A stretch of 16,771 nt of DNA from DATHSY01 sp046729855 (GTDB lineage: Bacteria > Actinomycetota > UBA4738 > HRBIN12): positions 1-16,771 of the forward strand of contig JBKPHM010000053.1 in the NCBI GenBank assembly GCA_046729855.1, read 5' to 3'. Made by a program: the position numbers and the translations under genes. Below, in pieces: positions 15,184 through 16,771 of the stretch (position 1 is the stretch's first letter; each line of letters starts with the position of its first letter). The notes beneath the pieces were generated by a model, which worked only from the letters and a program-made list of their open reading frames with translations, was not told where the DNA came from and made no database searches.

Positions 15184-15582
15184 ATGGCAGTGATTCACGC
15201 AGGCGAGAGGCCCCTCGGCCCCCTTACCAAGCCGGAGTGGTGCCAAACGCCGTCTGCTGGCTTCTTCCGAATGCCCAAGGAAGGCGGAGAACACGATTGC
15301 CACTACCACGAATACAACGAGCTGTACCTGATCTCTCGTGGCATGGCGAAGATTCTGAACGCCGGCCGCGACCAATACGTCCGAGAGCGGGACATCGTCT
15401 GCATCAAGGCAGGCGACGAACACGACATCCTCGAGGTCTATGGGGACGAGGATTTCGAGCTCTTCTGGCTCTACGAGCCCGGACCGGACCGAGCGCGCCT
15501 CGGGCACCTGCATCGAAGCCCGGAGAAGGCGCAGCCCCACCCGGTCCCGGCGAAACCGATCCCGCCTGACTTTCCCGGCTAG
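15184..15582 (+). CDS. Small cupin-domain protein
   Basis: A 132-residue single-domain cupin. Motif 1 gives metal ligands H40, H42 and E46 (HYHEYNE) with G53 following. Motif 2 supplies H80 (GDEHDI). Length fits a one-domain cupin that binds a metal and a small sugar or acid. The ATG at 15184 is supported by GGAAGGAGAG about eight bases upstream; earlier in-frame codons have no family content. It is divergent from the MDR dehydrogenase over an 82-bp gap, which may be a shared control region, though I see no convincing promoter pair. Possible roles include sugar isomerase/epimerase or ligand sensor; sequence alone does not decide. Confidence 0.8.
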   Translation: MAVIHAGERPLGPLTKPEWCQTPSAGFFRMPKEGGEHDCHYHEYNELYLISRGMAKILNAGRDQYVRERDIVCIKAGDEHDILEVYGDEDFELFWLYEPGPDRARLGHLHRSPEKAQPHPVPAKPIPPDFPG

Positions 15583-15605
15583 TCAAGCAGGTCAAGTTGG
15601 GCTTC

Positions 15606-15629
15606 GGTGTGAGACACCGATCTGTGTTA
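15606..15629 (+). repeat. 24-bp palindrome-containing repeat, copy A
   Basis: This copy matches the one at 16123-16146 at 20 of 24 positions. Its first half is an inverted repeat (CGGTGT...ACACCG, beginning one base upstream of this interval), and it ends in GATCTGTGTTA. It lies just after the cupin gene. It may be a REP-like element or part of a terminator. Confidence 0.5.
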
Positions 15630-15689
15630 GGCCCTGTGCCGGAGACGCCCTCAGCGTCGCCGATACCAGCTTTGCGGTCAGAATCCGTC

Positions 15690-16040
15690 ATGGCCTCTTA
15701 CGCCGTAAACGAGGCTGCGGTGGCGCACGCCAGGCGCCTCATCCGAGGGCGCCAGTATGTCCTCAACAGCGACTGGGGCGACGTCCAGCCCAAAGCCGAA
15801 GAAGAGAACGCCTTCCTCGCCTCACACTCGTGGAACGAGTACGCCGAATGGCATCTCGGCCTCACCGAGGGCGCTTCGGAGGAGACAAAGGCTCGCTACG
15901 CATTCGTCTACGGAGACTTCCGCCGCCTGCACCGCACTGGCCTGATCGCCTGCCACTACCGCGCAGCAGAGTGGCGGCACAAAGAGATCGAACTCGCGGC
16001 TCACGAGCTGTTGCAGCTCCTGGATAAAACCAGCGCCTGA
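15690..16040 (+). CDS. Conserved-looking protein of unknown function
   Basis: A 116-residue soluble protein without signal peptide or membrane segment. It is rich in aromatic and charged residues (SHSWNEYAEWHLGLTEG, RYAFVYGDFRRLHRTGL, AAEWRHKEIELAAHELLQ) and looks alpha-helical. It resembles a family of uncharacterised actinobacterial proteins that I know only by pattern, not by function. The ATG at 15690 precedes the family-like start (ASYAVNEAAVAHARRL) but has no clear ribosome site; an upstream in-frame ATG at 15597 would add 31 low-complexity residues. It is bracketed by the two copies of the 24-bp repeat. Nothing ties it to the sugar genes. Confidence 0.72.
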   Translation: MASYAVNEAAVAHARRLIRGRQYVLNSDWGDVQPKAEEENAFLASHSWNEYAEWHLGLTEGASEETKARYAFVYGDFRRLHRTGLIACHYRAAEWRHKEIELAAHELLQLLDKTSA

Positions 16041-16122
16041 CGTTGAGACGCGGCTGCTCCGATCTCCGCCGCGATCTCCGGAGCATCGAGCGTCGGGTTG
16101 CGCGGCTCTGACCGGCGGAATT

Positions 16123-16146
16123 GGTGTCGGACACCGATTTGTGTCA
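16123..16146 (+). repeat. 24-bp palindrome-containing repeat, copy B
   Basis: Partner of the copy at 15606, in the same orientation and 517 bp away. Here the inverted repeat is exact (GGTGTC-G-GACACC), followed by GATTTGTGTCA. It sits 82 bases after the stop of the unknown-function gene. Confidence 0.5.
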
Positions 16147-16213
16147 ATGGGACTTGTGTGCCAACTCTGTAACGATCGGTCAACCGAAGCCCGGGTCATC
16201 GGTCGTCCATCCG

Positions 16214-16245
16214 GCGCCGATGCCGGCTTGGCCGGCGTCGGGCGC
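16214..16245 (+). terminator. Strong GC-rich hairpin downstream of the unknown-function gene
   Basis: Ten bases (CGATGCCGGC) pair with GCCGGCGTCG across a three-base loop, including one T-G wobble. The stem then continues four more pairs past one bulged G, giving 14 pairs in all. There is no T-run on either side, so if it terminates transcription it is not of the classical kind. It lies in the roughly 280-base gene-free stretch before the tmRNA fragment. Confidence 0.35.
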
Positions 16246-16269
16246 TCAGGCTCTGCGGTAGCGATGAAT

Positions 16270-16319
16270 CCCCTCGAAGTCGTCATGGCGCCGCGTTAGC
16301 GGCGCCGGACTTCGAGGGG
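16270..16319. terminator. Long two-part inverted repeat beside the tmRNA fragment
   Basis: CCCCTCGAAGTC (16270-16281) pairs perfectly with GACTTCGAGGGG (16308-16319). Inside it GGCGCCGC (16287-16294) pairs perfectly with GCGGCGCC (16299-16306) around a GTTA loop. An asymmetric internal loop (GTCAT against G) separates the two stems. It begins four bases past the tmRNA-like 3' end (read on the minus strand), where a native terminator of that RNA gene would be expected. No T-run follows on either strand, so a recombination or structural role is possible. Confidence 0.45.
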
Positions 16320-16323
16320 AGAA

Positions 16324-16356
16324 TGGAGGCGGCGGGAATCGAACCCGCGCAAGATT
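16324..16356 (-). other. 3'-terminal tmRNA (or tRNA-Ala) fragment, probable integration-site remnant
   Basis: Read on the minus strand this is a complete T-arm (GCGGG-TTCGATT-CCCGC, 16348-16332), then the 3' acceptor strand CGCCTCC and discriminator A at 16324. A U at the position pairing with G3, followed by CCA, is the alanine-identity pattern shared by tmRNA and tRNA-Ala. The T-stem equals that of Escherichia coli ssrA as I recall it, and the bases before it do not look like a tRNA-Ala variable loop. No matching 5' acceptor strand lies upstream, where the alpha/beta-hydrolase gene ends. It is therefore a fragment, as left at the far end of elements that integrate into ssrA or tRNA 3' ends. 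Confidence 0.5.
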
Positions 16357-16771
16357 TCAATCGCCGCCGTCCAGCTTCGTGCCTGTCAAGGTCGTCAGGA
16401 ATTCGCTAACGAGCGGCCAGTAGCGATCCGGCGCATCCTTCCAGCTGAAGTGGCCTGCTCCTTCGATCACCTCGAGCCGCGCGCTACGTTCGGGTAAGGC
16501 ATCGGCGATCTCACGGGCGGCGGCGACCGGGGTGATGGGGTCGAGCTCACCCACGCAGACGAGCGTCGGGCAGTCGACGCGAGCCAACTGATCGAGGACG
16601 TCGAACCCGCGCATCAGCTCGAGGCCGGGTGCATTCAGCTCGGCGTTCACGACGGTGCGTGCCCGCTCCTGCTCGCCCGGCACCCAAGAGCCGACGAGCT
16701 TCCAACAGGGAGCCCACTCCTCCGGGGTCACCGAGCGACTGTCGCCGCCGTAGACGCGTTCGGCGATCGCA
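16357..16771 (-). CDS. Alpha/beta hydrolase, C-terminal part (5' end outside window)
   Basis: The frame is open to the right edge, so the first part of the protein, including the expected nucleophile elbow, is missing. The visible 137 residues contain the catalytic acid D in GELDPITP and the catalytic histidine in GAGHFSWKDAP. This is the spacing seen in 3-oxoadipate enol-lactonase-like and related serine hydrolases. A GTG at 16731 could start a fragment, but codons upstream (reading IAERVYGGDSRS) continue the family sequence, so the true start lies beyond the window. The TGA stop directly abuts the tmRNA-like fragment. Substrate cannot be told. Confidence 0.8.
   Translation of the reverse strand, partial: AIAERVYGGDSRSVTPEEWAPCWKLVGSWVPGEQERARTVVNAELNAPGLELMRGFDVLDQLARVDCPTLVCVGELDPITPVAAAREIADALPERSARLEVIEGAGHFSWKDAPDRYWPLVSEFLTTLTGTKLDGGD

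Noticed and set aside
16324..16410. Complete tRNA gene at the T-arm
   Set aside because: No 5' acceptor strand complementary to CGCCTCC and no D-arm or anticodon arm can be drawn. The upstream bases encode the end of the alpha/beta hydrolase.

Overview
The window is high-GC DNA with strongly GC-biased third codon positions, GTG as well as ATG starts, and long spurious antisense reading frames. This fits an actinomycete-like bacterium. Thermoleophilia (Gaiella/Solirubrobacter-like) is my guess, from gene style only; no marker gene in the window proves it.

Most of the window (about 1 to 14,100) is a sugar or glycoside uptake and catabolism locus built around one regulator. Leftward from about 4,050 run an MGH1/GH63-like glycoside hydrolase, a long mannose-6-phosphate isomerase-like protein and a ROK sugar kinase. 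They are joined by GTGA and ATGA start/stop overlaps. After the kinase a further frame begins at a TGATG overlap, but an amber codon interrupts it before it leaves the left edge. Rightward from 4,163 come a GntR-type regulator whose effector domain is an ABC solute-binding protein, a second GH63-like hydrolase, a secreted solute-binding protein, two CUT1-type permeases, the MsmK/UgpC-type ATPase, a Gfo/Idh/MocA oxidoreductase and one protein containing two fused sugar-isomerase-type TIM barrels. Most junctions in this run are overlapping or a few bases long.

A workable reading is that the transporter imports a small glycoside. The two hydrolases release a hexose (mannose or glucose), the ROK kinase phosphorylates it, and the isomerase-like protein sends mannose 6-phosphate to fructose 6-phosphate. 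The regulator senses the imported ligand with a cytoplasmic copy of a binding-protein fold. Glycosylglycerates are the best substrate guess because characterised relatives of the hydrolases act on mannosylglycerate and glucosylglycerate. The oxidoreductase, TIM-barrel protein, zinc-less MDR dehydrogenase and cupin suggest a second, redox branch of sugar processing. A 13-bp motif with two mismatches lies upstream of both hydrolase genes and is a candidate operator.

From about 14,055 to the right edge the content is looser: the convergent MDR dehydrogenase, a divergent small cupin, and a 116-residue unknown protein bracketed by two copies of a 24-bp palindrome-containing repeat. After these come two strong hairpins, a 3'-terminal fragment of a tmRNA (or tRNA-Ala) that looks like an integration-site remnant, and the C-terminal part of an alpha/beta hydrolase running off the right edge. 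No CRISPR array, rRNA, complete tRNA, transposase or integrase is visible.
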